Origin: an uncultured Paracoccaceae bacterium
GTDB taxonomy: Bacteria; Pseudomonadota; Alphaproteobacteria; Rhodobacterales; Rhodobacteraceae
DNA length: 64,000 nt
Direction: 5' to 3'
Assembly: GCA_947503925.1 (NCBI GenBank)
Contig: CANNFQ010000015.1
Location: 1-64,000 of the forward strand
Below are positions 17,974 through 25,875 of the stretch, in pieces (position 1 is the stretch's first letter; each line of letters begins with the position of its first letter). The position numbers and the translations under genes were made by a program. Under the pieces are notes generated by a model. That model was not told the origin of the DNA. It searched no databases and was given only the letters and a program-made list of their open reading frames with translations.

Positions 17974-19932
17974 ATGACAGTATCGATTCAAACACGCGGC
18001 AACATCGCAATTGTCACGATCGACAATCCCCCAGTGAATGCGGCTTCACACGCCGTACGCCTTGGTCTGCAAAATGCACTGCATCAAACATCGCAGGATG
18101 ATGCGGTGCAGGCGGTGGTTTTGCACTGCGCGGGACGTACGTTTATCGCAGGCGCTGACATCACCGAATTTGGGACGCCATCGCAGGACCCCAGCCTGCC
18201 GGATCTGCTAACCCAAATAGAAACCGCCTCAAAACCTTGGGTTGCCGCCATCCACGGCACAGCCCTTGGCGGTGGTCTGGAAACCGCGCTGGTCTGCCAC
18301 TATCGCATAACCGACCGCGCGACCAAACTTGGCCTGCCAGAGGTCAACCTTGGCCTGATCCCCGGCGCGGGCGGAACCGTGCGCCTGCCGCGATTGATCG
18401 CGCCCGAACATGCGTTAGAGATGATCGCAGGTGGAAAACCGGTCGCAGCAACGCGGGCGCTGGAACTTGGTCTTATCGACCAGATTGCGGAGGGCGATCT
18501 TTTGGAAGATGCCATCGCTTTGGCACAGGCGTCGGGAGCAAGACCGATCCCCCTTCCCCTCATCGAACGCCCTGTTGTCGCGCTGTCATCTCAGGACAAA
18601 TGGGACGGCATGATCCGGAAGGTCAAGGCTAAGGCAAGAGGGCAAAATTCCCCTATTGCGGCGATCAAGGCGCTGGAAAATGCTTTGGAACTGGGTGCCC
18701 CAGCGGCGCTGGTGGCCGAACGCGCCTTGTTCTTAGAACTGCGCGACAGCGACCAATCCAAGGCCCTGCGACATATCTTCTTTGCCGAACGCGCCACGGC
18801 CCAAGTCGGCAGGATCAAAGGTGTCGCGGCGGCCCCGCTTTCGCATATTGGTGTCGTCGGTGGCGGCACGATGGGTGCAGGGATTGCCGCGGCCTGCCTG
18901 CTGGCGGGCTACCGCGTGACACTGATTGAGCGCAACGAAGAGGCCGCTGATACAGGACGCGACCGTGTGCATGTGACCTTGGACCAAAGCCGGAAACGCG
19001 GGGTGATAACACTTGCCGCACACCTGCAAGCAGTTGAAAGCTTCCAAGTCTCGACCAGCTATGCCGCCCTATCCGACGCTGATTTGGTGATCGAGGCGGT
19101 GTTTGAAGACATGCAGGTGAAGATCGACGTCCTGACAGCGCTAGAGGCCGAAATGCGCCCCGAGACAATTCTAGCCACGAACACATCTTACTTGGACATC
19201 AACGAAATGGCGGCGGCGACACAGCGGCCATCGCGTGTGATCGGGCTGCATTTCTTTTCACCCGCACACATCATGAAACTGCTTGAGATAGTGGTGACGG
19301 ACAGTGTCGATGACCAGACCACCGCGACCGCATTCGCATTCGCCAAACGGCTGAAGAAGATCGCTGTGCGTGCGAAGGTCGGTGAAGGTTTCATCGCCAA
19401 TCGGATCATGTCGGCCTACCGGCGCGAGGCGGAATACATGCTCGAAGATGGCGCAATGCCTTGGGATATCGACGCTGCGATGCGCGATTTCGGCTTCCCC
19501 ATGGGCATCTTTGAGATGCAAGATCTTGCAGGGCTCGATATTTCCTGGGCGATGCGCAAACGTCTGAGTGCGACCCGTGATCCCGACCAAAGATACGTCG
19601 ATATTGGCGACAAGCTGTGTGAGAGCGGGCATTTCGGGCGCAAGACCGGGCGGGGATATTATGATTATACCGAAGACGGTAGGGCCCACCACTCTGCGGA
19701 AACAAGCGCGCTGATCAAGGATGAATCTCAGCGTAAGGGCATCACGCGGGCACACATTTCAGATAAAATCATCATGGCGCGCATCCTTGATCGGATTAGG
19801 TCTGAGGCTGCGGCGCTTCTTGATCAAGGCATCGCAAGATGCGCCGACGACATCGATGTGGTGATGGTCAACGCCTTTGGCTTTCCAAGATGGACAGGCG
19901 GGCCAATGTTTTATCAGTCCAGACCGGGTTGA
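17974..19932 (+). CDS. FadB/FadJ-like enoyl-CoA hydratase/3-hydroxyacyl-CoA dehydrogenase
   Basis: 652 residues. An N-terminal crotonase domain (to about 190) has AGADITEFG, HGTALGGGLETALVCHYRI and the catalytic region EVNLGLIPGAGGTVRLPR. The NAD domain begins with GVVGGGTMGAGIAAACLLAGYRV and contains NTSYLDINEMA and GLHFFSPAHIMKLLEIV. Two C-terminal 3HCDH segments follow (ANRIMSAYRREAEYMLEDGA; FGFPRWTGGPMFYQ). The protein stops right after the GGPMFY motif, about 40-60 residues earlier than many FadB/FadJ proteins. It begins one base after the formamidase stop. Role: hydration and oxidation in beta-oxidation of the opened ring (inference). Confidence 0.9.
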   Translation: MTVSIQTRGNIAIVTIDNPPVNAASHAVRLGLQNALHQTSQDDAVQAVVLHCAGRTFIAGADITEFGTPSQDPSLPDLLTQIETASKPWVAAIHGTALGGGLETALVCHYRITDRATKLGLPEVNLGLIPGAGGTVRLPRLIAPEHALEMIAGGKPVAATRALELGLIDQIAEGDLLEDAIALAQASGARPIPLPLIERPVVALSSQDKWDGMIRKVKAKARGQNSPIAAIKALENALELGAPAALVAERALFLELRDSDQSKALRHIFFAERATAQVGRIKGVAAAPLSHIGVVGGGTMGAGIAAACLLAGYRVTLIERNEEAADTGRDRVHVTLDQSRKRGVITLAAHLQAVESFQVSTSYAALSDADLVIEAVFEDMQVKIDVLTALEAEMRPETILATNTSYLDINEMAAATQRPSRVIGLHFFSPAHIMKLLEIVVTDSVDDQTTATAFAFAKRLKKIAVRAKVGEGFIANRIMSAYRREAEYMLEDGAMPWDIDAAMRDFGFPMGIFEMQDLAGLDISWAMRKRLSATRDPDQRYVDIGDKLCESGHFGRKTGRGYYDYTEDGRAHHSAETSALIKDESQRKGITRAHISDKIIMARILDRIRSEAAALLDQGIARCADDIDVVMVNAFGFPRWTGGPMFYQSRPG

Positions 19933-19944
19933 TTGCAGACTGCT

Positions 19945-20649
19945 TCAGCTTGCCGCGCTTGGCCCATCCAATCGGCTGGATGTGTCTTCGCGCAACTGAC
20001 CCGCCGCCATTTTTGCAAATGCGGCGCGCCATCGGTCGGCAAGTTCTGGCATGTCTGCCAGTTGGGCGGCCTCGGCAGGGGCGATGCGCTTGGTCAGGCG
20101 TGCCTGGGTCACCTTTCGGACTGTCCAGTTCGGTTGCGGTCGCTCAATCAGGCTGATCTTGTCACCCACGGCAACGGTGCCTTTTTCTAGCACACGATAG
20201 TACCAGCCTGTGCGCCCGGTCTTCTGAAAAAGATACGGCATCTTGTCTTGGCCCGTATGCCGCGCAAGTTTCCAACACGGCTGCCGTCCCTGCGAAATCT
20301 GCACGGTCGCACTGCCGAGTTGCAATATGTCGCCGATGCACAGATTGTCTTCGGTCAGGCCAATGGTCGAGATATTTTCACCAAAGGCCGCCGCTGTGGT
20401 CGCCTGCGCCAAAAGTCCTTCTGCTTCCCACGCTGCATAGTGATCGAAAGCGTAGTGATGAATGGCCTTGTCCGCCCCGCCATGCACGGCAAGATCCGCT
20501 TGGGCATCCCGCACAAACCCGTGAGGGCCTATGTCCTGCGGTCCGGCAACGATATCCTTTTGAATGGCAGAAGGTGGTTTGCCGGGCCAACGGTCTGCGA
20601 CCTTGCCAACATACAAGCCATCAATCCGCGCGGTCAAATGTGGTGTCAT
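19945..20649 (-). CDS. MOSC domain protein (YiiM-like)
   Basis: 234 residues from ATG 20649, which overlaps the MarR stop as ATGA. It has the MOSC beta-barrel pattern (GPHGFVRDAQADLAVHGGADKAIHHYAFDHY, FGENISTIGLTEDNLCIGD) with the conserved Cys in GRQPCWKLARHTG, and a C-terminal helical extension as in YiiM proteins that detoxify N-hydroxylated bases with a molybdenum cofactor. Co-translation with a cysteine-rich MarR suggests stress-controlled expression. It converges on the FadB-like gene with a 12-bp gap. Confidence 0.85.
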   Translation of the reverse strand: MTPHLTARIDGLYVGKVADRWPGKPPSAIQKDIVAGPQDIGPHGFVRDAQADLAVHGGADKAIHHYAFDHYAAWEAEGLLAQATTAAAFGENISTIGLTEDNLCIGDILQLGSATVQISQGRQPCWKLARHTGQDKMPYLFQKTGRTGWYYRVLEKGTVAVGDKISLIERPQPNWTVRKVTQARLTKRIAPAEAAQLADMPELADRWRAAFAKMAAGQLREDTSSRLDGPSAAS

Positions 20650-21197
20650 GCTGATACTTTTTCCTGATGTTCGACACAGATCTTCATGGTGTCGGCCTGC
20701 GCTAGGGGGAGTGAAAGAAGCTTGCAATATGCAGACGTTCCTTCTGTCTGATGAAACCTGCAGGTTTTGCACTGGCCGAATGATTTCGCATCATTCAACG
20801 ACAACGCCTGCCGCAAAGTCTGGCCCAACCCGTTTTCCAGCGCACACACTTCGGTGTCCGTAAGTTTCGTCAGAGCAACCGCAACGACGCCGTCGTCTTC
20901 CAGCATAACGGTTCCCGCTTTTGTCAGCGCATAGGAGATCGAGCGTTTATCGCTGTCAGAGCGCACCTCTTCAACGTAGCCCTTGCGCAAAAGCGCCTTG
21001 AGAGTTTGCGACATGGTTCCGCGCGTTGTCCCAAGAAATTCTGCAACATGTGACGGCGACCGTGAAAACCGGTTGGCATCGCGCAGATATTCAAGCGCCG
21101 ATCTTTGTACTGGATTCAGATCGCCGGCCCAACTGCTGGCGCTGTCCAGTCTTGCCAATCTGTTCATCAGGGCGCGGATGTTTAGGTTTGACGTCAT
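20646..21197 (-). CDS. MarR family regulator with C-terminal cysteine cluster
   Basis: 183 residues. The winged helix (LNPVQRSALEYLRDANRFSRSPSHVAEFLGTTRGTMSQTLKALLRKGYVEE, then SDKRSISYALTKAG) is followed by an unusual tail with CKTC, a later Cys (AYCKLL) and a final Cys (KICVEH), separated by about 10-20 residues. Such spacing could bind an Fe-S cluster or zinc, or act as a redox switch (inference). It shares ATGA with the MOSC gene and is divergent from the exported protein gene at 21288. Confidence 0.88.
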   Translation of the reverse strand: MTSNLNIRALMNRLARLDSASSWAGDLNPVQRSALEYLRDANRFSRSPSHVAEFLGTTRGTMSQTLKALLRKGYVEEVRSDSDKRSISYALTKAGTVMLEDDGVVAVALTKLTDTEVCALENGLGQTLRQALSLNDAKSFGQCKTCRFHQTEGTSAYCKLLSLPLAQADTMKICVEHQEKVSA

Positions 21198-21287
21198 GAC
21201 ATTAAGGTATCGAGTCGAAATTACTATTGCAATCCCAATTTCACATATGATAGCGAGTCACTATTATATTCATTAAGGAGACACACA

Positions 21288-22040
21288 ATGCCCAACAAGA
21301 CAGCTTTCACATCAGTCGCTTTCGCGCTTGCCGCTGGTACAACCTTTGCAGGCGGCAACCACGCAGCCGACTTGCAGGACGCAATCCAGTCGCCCGCCGA
21401 TACCGGCAAAGTCGCGGCCTTTGATGTTCTGGCTGCCCATGCACATCGGACCGGCACTACAGTGACCTTTCACATGACCACGAATGGAACCGCCGGGTCA
21501 CAGACCCCTGCCGCCACCGGCGCGGTTGGTGGGTCCGACGTGTGGTCCTATGTCTGGCCCACATCGCTGGATCCCTCCACCGTTGGTTTCGAGGGCGGCA
21601 CGGGTATTCTGGCGATGGCTGCCACCAGCCACCCCGACTTTGACGACACGCCTTTGTTTGATGAAAACCGCGACGGCGACCCGACTAATGACGGCGTGGA
21701 ATGGCACAGCCATTGGGTTGTCCTGACCCCGACGGAGGCGTGCGGCCCCGGTGCTTTGGCCGTGCGCGACATCCCCGAAGGCAGCACCCCAAAGCTGCCC
21801 GCGACCTGGCCCGGCTTTCCCATTTTTCTGGACAGCCCCGGCTTTACGCCCCTGTTTGATGGCCCCGAAATCAGCGTCACCGCAGGATTTGCCAGCGATG
21901 TGGAGCTGTCAGGCGTCGCCTATGACGGCGTGACAGCGGCCCTGCGAGTGAACGCCAATATTCACGCGCCGCTCTTGTGCGTGACAGATGTCTTTGACGT
22001 GGCCTCCGGCGATCTAAGCCTGCCCGGCGTTTTGGAGTGA
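21288..22040 (+). CDS. Exported protein of unknown function
   Basis: 250 residues with a Sec signal peptide (MPNKTAFTSVAFALAAGTTFAGG, cleavage around 21-23). The mature part contains HMTTNGTAG, an acidic metal-binding-like stretch DENRDGDPTNDGVEWHSHW, and repeated beta-strand-type segments. I do not recognise the family. A good ribosome-binding site (AAGGAG) precedes the ATG. It is divergent from the cysteine-rich MarR gene and 57 bp upstream of a CPGC redoxin, so MarR control and a periplasmic stress role are possible (inference). Confidence 0.75.
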   Translation: MPNKTAFTSVAFALAAGTTFAGGNHAADLQDAIQSPADTGKVAAFDVLAAHAHRTGTTVTFHMTTNGTAGSQTPAATGAVGGSDVWSYVWPTSLDPSTVGFEGGTGILAMAATSHPDFDDTPLFDENRDGDPTNDGVEWHSHWVVLTPTEACGPGALAVRDIPEGSTPKLPATWPGFPIFLDSPGFTPLFDGPEISVTAGFASDVELSGVAYDGVTAALRVNANIHAPLLCVTDVFDVASGDLSLPGVLE

Positions 22041-22097
22041 TATCAAAGGGAGGGCGGTGCTACCGCGCCGCCGTCCCGCCGCAGCGAAGGAGATCAA

Positions 22098-22571
22098 ATG
22101 CAAGCCCCTGAACTTTCCATTTCAAAATGGTTCAACACCGATAAAGACATCGCACTGGCAGATTTACGCGGCAGGGTAGTGGTTATTGAAGCGTTTCAAA
22201 TGCTCTGTCCGGGGTGCGTTATTCATGGAATCCCCCTCGCCCAGACAATTCGTATGACTTTTCCAGAAGACAAAGTTGTCGTTATCGGTCTGCACACGGT
22301 TTTTGAGCACCACGAGGCGATGACGCCTGTGGCCCTGAAGGCCTTCTTACACGAATATCGCATCACCTTTCCGGTCGGGGTCGATAATCAGGGGTCCAGT
22401 CCTTTGCCTGACACCATGACAGCGTACGGCATGCGCGGCACGCCAAGCCTGATTGTCGTGGATCAGCGGTGCCAGATTGCCGCGCATCACTTCGGTCAGG
22501 TTTCTGAAATGCAGATCGGAGCGCAGATTGCGACGCTTTTGGCAACTGGCCAGTCAAAGGCTGGTACGTGA
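22098..22571 (+). CDS. Redoxin/thioredoxin-like protein with CPGC motif
   Basis: 157 residues of the AhpC/TSA-redoxin fold: LADLRGRVVVIEAFQMLCPGCVIHG carries the CPGC active site, and GMRGTPSLIVVDQ contains the cis-Pro region. There is no signal peptide, so it is cytoplasmic. It lies between an exported unknown and the PadR-controlled thiol-rich operon and may supply thiol-disulfide exchange for it (inference). It could alternatively be a peroxidase of the redoxin family. Confidence 0.82.
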   Translation: MQAPELSISKWFNTDKDIALADLRGRVVVIEAFQMLCPGCVIHGIPLAQTIRMTFPEDKVVVIGLHTVFEHHEAMTPVALKAFLHEYRITFPVGVDNQGSSPLPDTMTAYGMRGTPSLIVVDQRCQIAAHHFGQVSEMQIGAQIATLLATGQSKAGT

Positions 22572-22648
22572 TCCGACGGCAATCAGGCTTGGCGTGCCGA
22601 AAATTTAGAGTAATTTGACTTGACGCATCGACCATCGAGGTATATGTG

Positions 22649-23026
22649 ATGCGCATGAACAAGATTGCCAACACCCCCAACCTGCTCGACCCCGATTACT
22701 GGGGGAATACGATCAAGATGAGCCTGTCAAAGTTTTTTATCCTTTGCGTCTTGCAGGATGAGGAATTGCATGGCTACGACATCGCCAAATCGGTTGAACG
22801 GCGTACAGATGGATGCTGCACCCCGCGCGAAGGGACGATCTATCCGGTGCTCAAACAATTTACCGAAGGCGGCTATGTCACCTTCAAATCCGAAACCGTC
22901 TCGGGGCGGGAACGCAAGATCTATGCGGTGACAGATAAGGGGCGCGAAGCGTTCAAGATCGCTTTGGCCGAATGGACGAAAATCACCCGCTGCCTTCAGG
23001 AATGTTCCTGCGCCACCTGCCCGTAA
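22649..23026 (+). CDS. PadR-like regulator rich in cysteine
   Basis: 125 residues from ATG 22649 (GAGG lies 9 bp upstream; GTG 22646 and ATG 22655 are alternatives). PadR winged helix: FFILCVLQDEELHGYDIAKSVERR, then REGTIYPVLKQFTEGGYVTF and GRERKIYAVTDKG. Unusually, a Cys-Cys pair (DGCCTPREG) lies at the start of the recognition region, and the C-terminus is CLQECSCATCP. These cysteines could bind a thiophilic metal or metalloid, or form disulfides, making it a thiol sensor (inference). It precedes the GST/C-S lyase operon and a strong palindrome at 23051-23066. Confidence 0.85.
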   Translation: MRMNKIANTPNLLDPDYWGNTIKMSLSKFFILCVLQDEELHGYDIAKSVERRTDGCCTPREGTIYPVLKQFTEGGYVTFKSETVSGRERKIYAVTDKGREAFKIALAEWTKITRCLQECSCATCP

Positions 23027-23050
23027 AAAAATTTGCCCTCATACTTTGAT

Positions 23051-23066
23051 GATCGATGCATCGATC
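23051..23066. promoter_or_regulatory. Perfect palindrome upstream of GST gene (candidate PadR operator)
   Basis: GATCGATGCATCGATC is a perfect 16-bp inverted repeat in the 62-bp gap between padR-like and the GST gene. The flanks TTGAT and ATCAA extend it with a one-base bulge. A related sequence, GACGCATCGACC, occurs just upstream of the PadR gene itself (about 22622-22633), consistent with autoregulation. Confidence 0.5.
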
Positions 23067-23088
23067 TATCAAGAAGGAACCCTCAAAC

Positions 23089-23790
23089 ATGAAAATCGTC
23101 AGCTTCAAAATCTGCCCATTCGTCCAGCGTGTCACGGCCCTGCTGGAAGCCAAGGGCATCGACTATGATCTGGAATTCATCAGCCTTAGCGACAAACCCC
23201 AGTGGTTTTTGGACATCTCGCCCAATGCGCAGGTGCCGCTTCTGATCACGGACGAAGGCGAGGCGCTGTTTGAAAGCGATGCTATCGTTGAATTCATCGA
23301 AGAAGCCTATCCGCCGCTGCGCCCCAACCTGACGCCGGTTGAAAAGGCCCGCGAACGCGCGTGGAGCTATCTAGCAACCAAACATTACCTGCCCCAATGT
23401 GGCGCGCAGCGCAGCGCCGATCAGGACATCCTGGCCGAGCGCAGCCAGAAGCTGAACAAGGCCTTCGACACGATCGAGGCACAGCTGGGCGACACCAAGT
23501 TCTTTGCTGGTGATGACATTGGCATGGTCGACGTGGCTTGGCTGGTGCTGCTGCACCGCGCCTGCATAATCGAACAGAAAAGCGGTTATGACTTCCTTGG
23601 TAACCGACCCAAGCTGAAGGCCTGGCAGAATAATATCATGCAATCTGGTTTGCCCGCCAAATCGGTCGCTGCTGATTTCGTCGCCGATTTCTCGGACTTC
23701 TATTTGTCCGACCAGACGTTGTTAGGTCGGGGTGCCGCCGCCAAGAGCCACGAATTCAGCGACAGCACACCGCTGGCGATGTGCTGCTGA
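23089..23790 (+). CDS. Glutathione S-transferase-like protein with C-terminal Cys-Cys
   Basis: 233 residues from ATG 23089 (AAGGAA upstream). The thioredoxin-like N-domain has the Cys-type active site ICPFVQRV, as in Omega-class and lignin-degrading GSTs, then NAQVPLLITDEGEALFESDAIVEFIEEAYP. A helical C-domain follows (DDIGMVDVAWLVLLHR). The protein ends in MCC, which is not typical of GSTs. Omega-type GSTs can reduce pentavalent methylarsenicals and deglutathionylate substrates (family knowledge). The neighbouring gene product also ends in CC. Confidence 0.85.
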   Translation: MKIVSFKICPFVQRVTALLEAKGIDYDLEFISLSDKPQWFLDISPNAQVPLLITDEGEALFESDAIVEFIEEAYPPLRPNLTPVEKARERAWSYLATKHYLPQCGAQRSADQDILAERSQKLNKAFDTIEAQLGDTKFFAGDDIGMVDVAWLVLLHRACIIEQKSGYDFLGNRPKLKAWQNNIMQSGLPAKSVAADFVADFSDFYLSDQTLLGRGAAAKSHEFSDSTPLAMCC

Positions 23791-23810
23791 GCGCAGGAAG
23801 GGACCAAGAC

Positions 23811-25031
23811 ATGAGCATGTTTGACACCGCTCCCGCCAAGACCGGCGATACCTTTGTGCGGCACAATCCGAACTATCTGAAAATGTTCTATGGCACCGAT
23901 CAGGTCACCCCGTTCTGGGTGGCCGATATGGATTTGCCCATTGCTGACCCAATTAAGGACGCGTTGCGATATGTCGCAGAGCGCGGCCAATTTGCCTATG
24001 AGTTCAACTCAGATGGCATCTTTGCTGCGATCTCAGGCTGGTTTGCCCGCCGCCATGATCTGACCCTCAAACCTGAGAACTTCGTGCCCTTCCCCGGAGT
24101 TCTGACCGCGATATCTCTGTTGATCCGCGAGTTATCAAACGAGGGCGACGGCGTGCTGATGCAAGTCCCCGCCTACCACCAGTTCGGCAAGATCATTACT
24201 TCTGCCGGGCGCGAGGCGGTCAAATCTTCACTGATCAACGAGGGCGGCCACTATAGCATGGATTTCACTGATCTTGAGGCAAGAATGGCCCCGGATAACA
24301 TCAAGCTGATGCTGCTGTGCAACCCGCACAACCCTGTGGGACGCGTTTGGACAGCCGAGGAATTGGCCCGCGTCGTTGAGATCGCCGAGCGACACAACGT
24401 CACCATCATCAGCGACGAAATCCACGCCGATATCATCTATGGTGATCGCCGCTTTACTAGCCTGTCGTCGCTGGACAACCAGCGGCATGTTTCCGTGCTG
24501 GGATCACCTGCCAAGACCTTTGGCATGCAAAGCATCTCGAACGGATACATCTACACCGAAAATGAGGACATTCTGAAACGGATGAAGCACGTCGAGGATT
24601 CCATGTACCTGGGCCACGGCAATGCCTTCACAACCTTTGCCACCATCGCGGCCTATGAAAAGGGCGACGCTTGGGTCGATGAATTATTGGCTTATCTGCA
24701 AGGGACGGTTGACTGGATCGGCGCGTATCTGGCGGATGAATTGCCCAGCGTGAAAATGTCCCCGGTTGAGGGCACTTATCAGGTATGGTTGGACTGCTCC
24801 GGCACTGGCCTGGCAGGCGACGCGCTTAAGGCGAAACTGGGCGAAGCAGGTTTTGGCGCAACACCGGGCACCTGGTTCGATGAAACGGCGACGCAGTTCA
24901 TCCGCATCAATATCGCCGCCCCGCGTCGTGATATCCAAGAGGCGGTCAAACGTTTCAGAGCGACGCTGGATCAAGTCACCGCGCAGGACTCGGCACCTTG
25001 TACCGACACCTCAACGAACGCCTGCTGTTAG
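23811..25031 (+). CDS. PatB/MalY-like cystathionine beta-lyase (C-S lyase) with C-terminal Cys-Cys
   Basis: 406 residues from ATG 23811, preceded by GGAAGGG. It is a fold-type I PLP enzyme of the MalY/PatB group: PFWVADMDLPIADPI at the start, NPHNPVGRVWTAEEL, ISDEIHADIIYGDRRFTS, and SPAKTFGMQSISNGYIY with the Schiff-base lysine. Members cleave C-S bonds of cysteine conjugates or cystathionine. The last residues, STNACC, form a vicinal cysteine tail like that of the upstream GST. A GST followed by a C-S lyase suggests a conjugate-processing pathway (inference). Confidence 0.88.
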   Translation: MSMFDTAPAKTGDTFVRHNPNYLKMFYGTDQVTPFWVADMDLPIADPIKDALRYVAERGQFAYEFNSDGIFAAISGWFARRHDLTLKPENFVPFPGVLTAISLLIRELSNEGDGVLMQVPAYHQFGKIITSAGREAVKSSLINEGGHYSMDFTDLEARMAPDNIKLMLLCNPHNPVGRVWTAEELARVVEIAERHNVTIISDEIHADIIYGDRRFTSLSSLDNQRHVSVLGSPAKTFGMQSISNGYIYTENEDILKRMKHVEDSMYLGHGNAFTTFATIAAYEKGDAWVDELLAYLQGTVDWIGAYLADELPSVKMSPVEGTYQVWLDCSGTGLAGDALKAKLGEAGFGATPGTWFDETATQFIRINIAAPRRDIQEAVKRFRATLDQVTAQDSAPCTDTSTNACC

Positions 25032-25061
25032 GCGGCAATCAGCACGGCCGTCCCGGCTGGG

Positions 25062-25832
25062 ATGGCCACATCCGCAAGGGAAAGCACCATCCTTGAAGGC
25101 AAGACAGCGCTGGTGACCGGCGGTTCCAGTGGCATCGGGTTTGAAACAGCCAAGGTTCTGCGAGACAACGGCGCACGTATTGCAGTTACCGGACGAGACG
25201 CCGCTAAACTTGAAGCAGCACGTAAAGCTTTGGGTGGTGATGCCATCGCCATTCGGGCGGACATCCGCAAGATGGATGATCTGGATCGGATGCAATCTGA
25301 GATAGGCACATCTTTTGGAACATTGGATATTCTGTTTGCAAATGCAGGCGTTGCTTTCAACACGCCGCTGGGGAAAACCGATGAAGCGATGTATCATCGC
25401 CTGATGGATGTAAATGTTAAGGGCACGTTTTTTACCGCCCAGTCGGTTCTTCCGCTGATGACCCAAGGCGCATCAATCATTCTCAACACATCCTGGCTGA
25501 ACCAGATCGGCACCCCAAAAAAAGCACTTCTCTCAGCCTCAAAGGCGGCCGTGCGTTCCTTCGCCCGCGTGATGTCGGCGGAACTTCTGGATCGTGCGAT
25601 CCGTGTAAATTGCGTCAGCCCGGGCACGATCGAGACGCCGATCCACCGGGGGCCAGATGAAACGGATGCGCATTTCCAGGCCTATGTAGCGCGTATCGGA
25701 GAACAAGTGCCCGCAGGCCGCATTGGCAAACCTGCGGACATCGCGGCGGCAGTTCTTTTTCTGGCAAGTGACGCGTCTCGCTACATGTTGGGTGCCGAGA
25801 TGGTCATTGATGGGGGGCGTGCAGAGCTTTGA
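25062..25832 (+). CDS. SDR family protein lacking the catalytic Tyr
   Basis: 256 residues. It has cofactor motif TGGSSGIGFETA, NAG, VNVKGTFFTAQS and VSPGTIETPIH, plus a C-terminal SRYMLGAEMVIDGG. At the YxxxK active site the sequence reads ALLSASKAAVRS, so Leu replaces the catalytic Tyr while Lys is kept; a Ser is present upstream in NTSWLN. It may have lost classical dehydrogenase activity or use another acid (inference). The ribosome-binding site is weak. It is fourth in the PadR-linked cluster, 30 bp after the C-S lyase. Confidence 0.85.
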   Translation: MATSARESTILEGKTALVTGGSSGIGFETAKVLRDNGARIAVTGRDAAKLEAARKALGGDAIAIRADIRKMDDLDRMQSEIGTSFGTLDILFANAGVAFNTPLGKTDEAMYHRLMDVNVKGTFFTAQSVLPLMTQGASIILNTSWLNQIGTPKKALLSASKAAVRSFARVMSAELLDRAIRVNCVSPGTIETPIHRGPDETDAHFQAYVARIGEQVPAGRIGKPADIAAAVLFLASDASRYMLGAEMVIDGGRAEL

Positions 25833-25875
25833 CACGCCAAGCAATCAACGCCCGAATGATACTGGACATCCAAGC

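Noticed and set aside
23782-23790. TGA after Cys-Cys as a selenocysteine codon
   Set aside because: The neighbouring Cys-Cys protein ends in TAG, reading through TGA gives no conserved sequence, and a ribosome-binding site for the next gene follows directly.
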